A stretch of 5,843 bases of DNA from an uncultured Methylococcaceae bacterium (GTDB lineage: Bacteria; Pseudomonadota; Gammaproteobacteria; Methylococcales; Methylomonadaceae), in contig CAIMDR010000748.1 of the NCBI GenBank assembly GCA_903839795.1, positions 1 to 5,843 on the forward strand. Reading direction: 5' to 3'. The notes under the pieces are model-generated. The model did no database searches and was not told the origin of the DNA. It saw only the letters and a program-made list of their open reading frames with translations. The position numbers were made by a program, and so were the translations under genes. Positions within the stretch are counted from its first letter, which is position 1; each line of letters starts with the position of its first letter. Positions 5,785 through 5,843 of the stretch are shown here, piece by piece.

Positions 5785-5843
5785 TAACTGACTGAAAATG
5801 TAGTGATTGTAGTTTGTGGTGCTTGATTTTTAGAATATTTTCG

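Larger units (their letters stand above)
5575..5843. other. Non-coding spacer downstream of ftsX
   Basis: I find no convincing gene in these 269 bases. The first part has a weak hairpin (CAAAG-TCGG-CTTTG, 5581-5594) just after the ftsX stop, without a T run. Next come the CACGAAG repeat, the GTTCCCAAG inverted repeat, an AT-rich stretch with a candidate promoter, and the CGCCA repeat. The last 59 bases contain no recognisable feature. The density of small repeats suggests a spacer that tolerates insertions. Confidence 0.6.

Noticed and set aside
5737..5843. Open minus-strand frames entering from the right edge through the CGCCA repeat
   Set aside because: Two frames stay open, both short, repeat-driven and without recognisable sequence; a gene end cannot be supported.

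Overview
The window is most likely from a gammaproteobacterium with an aerobic, aa3-type respiratory chain. The FtsY NG domain, FtsE and FtsX read as typically gammaproteobacterial. The SURF1 / DUF2909 / CtaA arrangement is the assembly-factor end of a cytochrome c oxidase locus as seen in Pseudomonas-like genomes. The moderate-to-low GC and the short dispersed repeats would suit a Methylococcales-type genome, but that placement is a guess. No tRNA, rRNA, CRISPR array or transposase gene is visible.

Layout: (1) Positions 1-127 hold a perfect 23-bp palindromic hairpin that probably ends transcription of the minus-strand gene beside it. (2) A small two-helix DUF2909 membrane protein is on the minus strand (128-388). 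(3) An 80-bp divergent spacer carries candidate promoters in both directions. (4) A tight plus-strand cluster follows: SURF1 (469-1209), a membrane-anchored thioredoxin-like protein with a CxxxC motif (about 1199-1939), a long gene (1951-3885), ftsE (3892-4548) and ftsX (4552-5574). Spacings run from an overlap of about 11 bases to gaps of 11, 6 and 3 bases, so the five genes could form one transcript. (5) Positions 5575-5843 are non-coding as far as can be seen. They contain a CACGAAG repeat, a 9-bp inverted repeat, a candidate sigma-70 promoter and a CGCCA pentanucleotide repeat.

The main discovery is the 1951-3885 gene. It is one uninterrupted reading frame joining an eight-helix heme A synthase (CtaA/COX15)-like membrane domain (about residues 1-293) to a complete FtsY signal-recognition-particle receptor GTPase (about residues 341-644). 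The acidic linker takes the place of the usual FtsY A domain. The CtaA part is unusual as well. Its C-terminal half keeps the paired histidines and cysteines expected for heme b binding, but its first 152 residues contain no His, Glu or Cys. The substrate-side heme ligands, catalytic glutamate and loop cysteines known from CtaA enzymes are therefore missing. The simplest reading is that an oxidase-assembly operon has been joined to the ftsY-ftsE-ftsX operon, and that a CtaA-derived membrane domain may now act mainly as a membrane anchor for FtsY. Whether it still makes heme A is open.

As a unit, the cluster links oxidase biogenesis (DUF2909, SURF1, CxxxC protein, CtaA-like domain), co-translational membrane insertion (FtsY) and regulation of septal peptidoglycan hydrolysis (FtsEX). 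The cyoE/ctaB gene often next to ctaA, and the rpoH gene often after ftsX, are not in the window.
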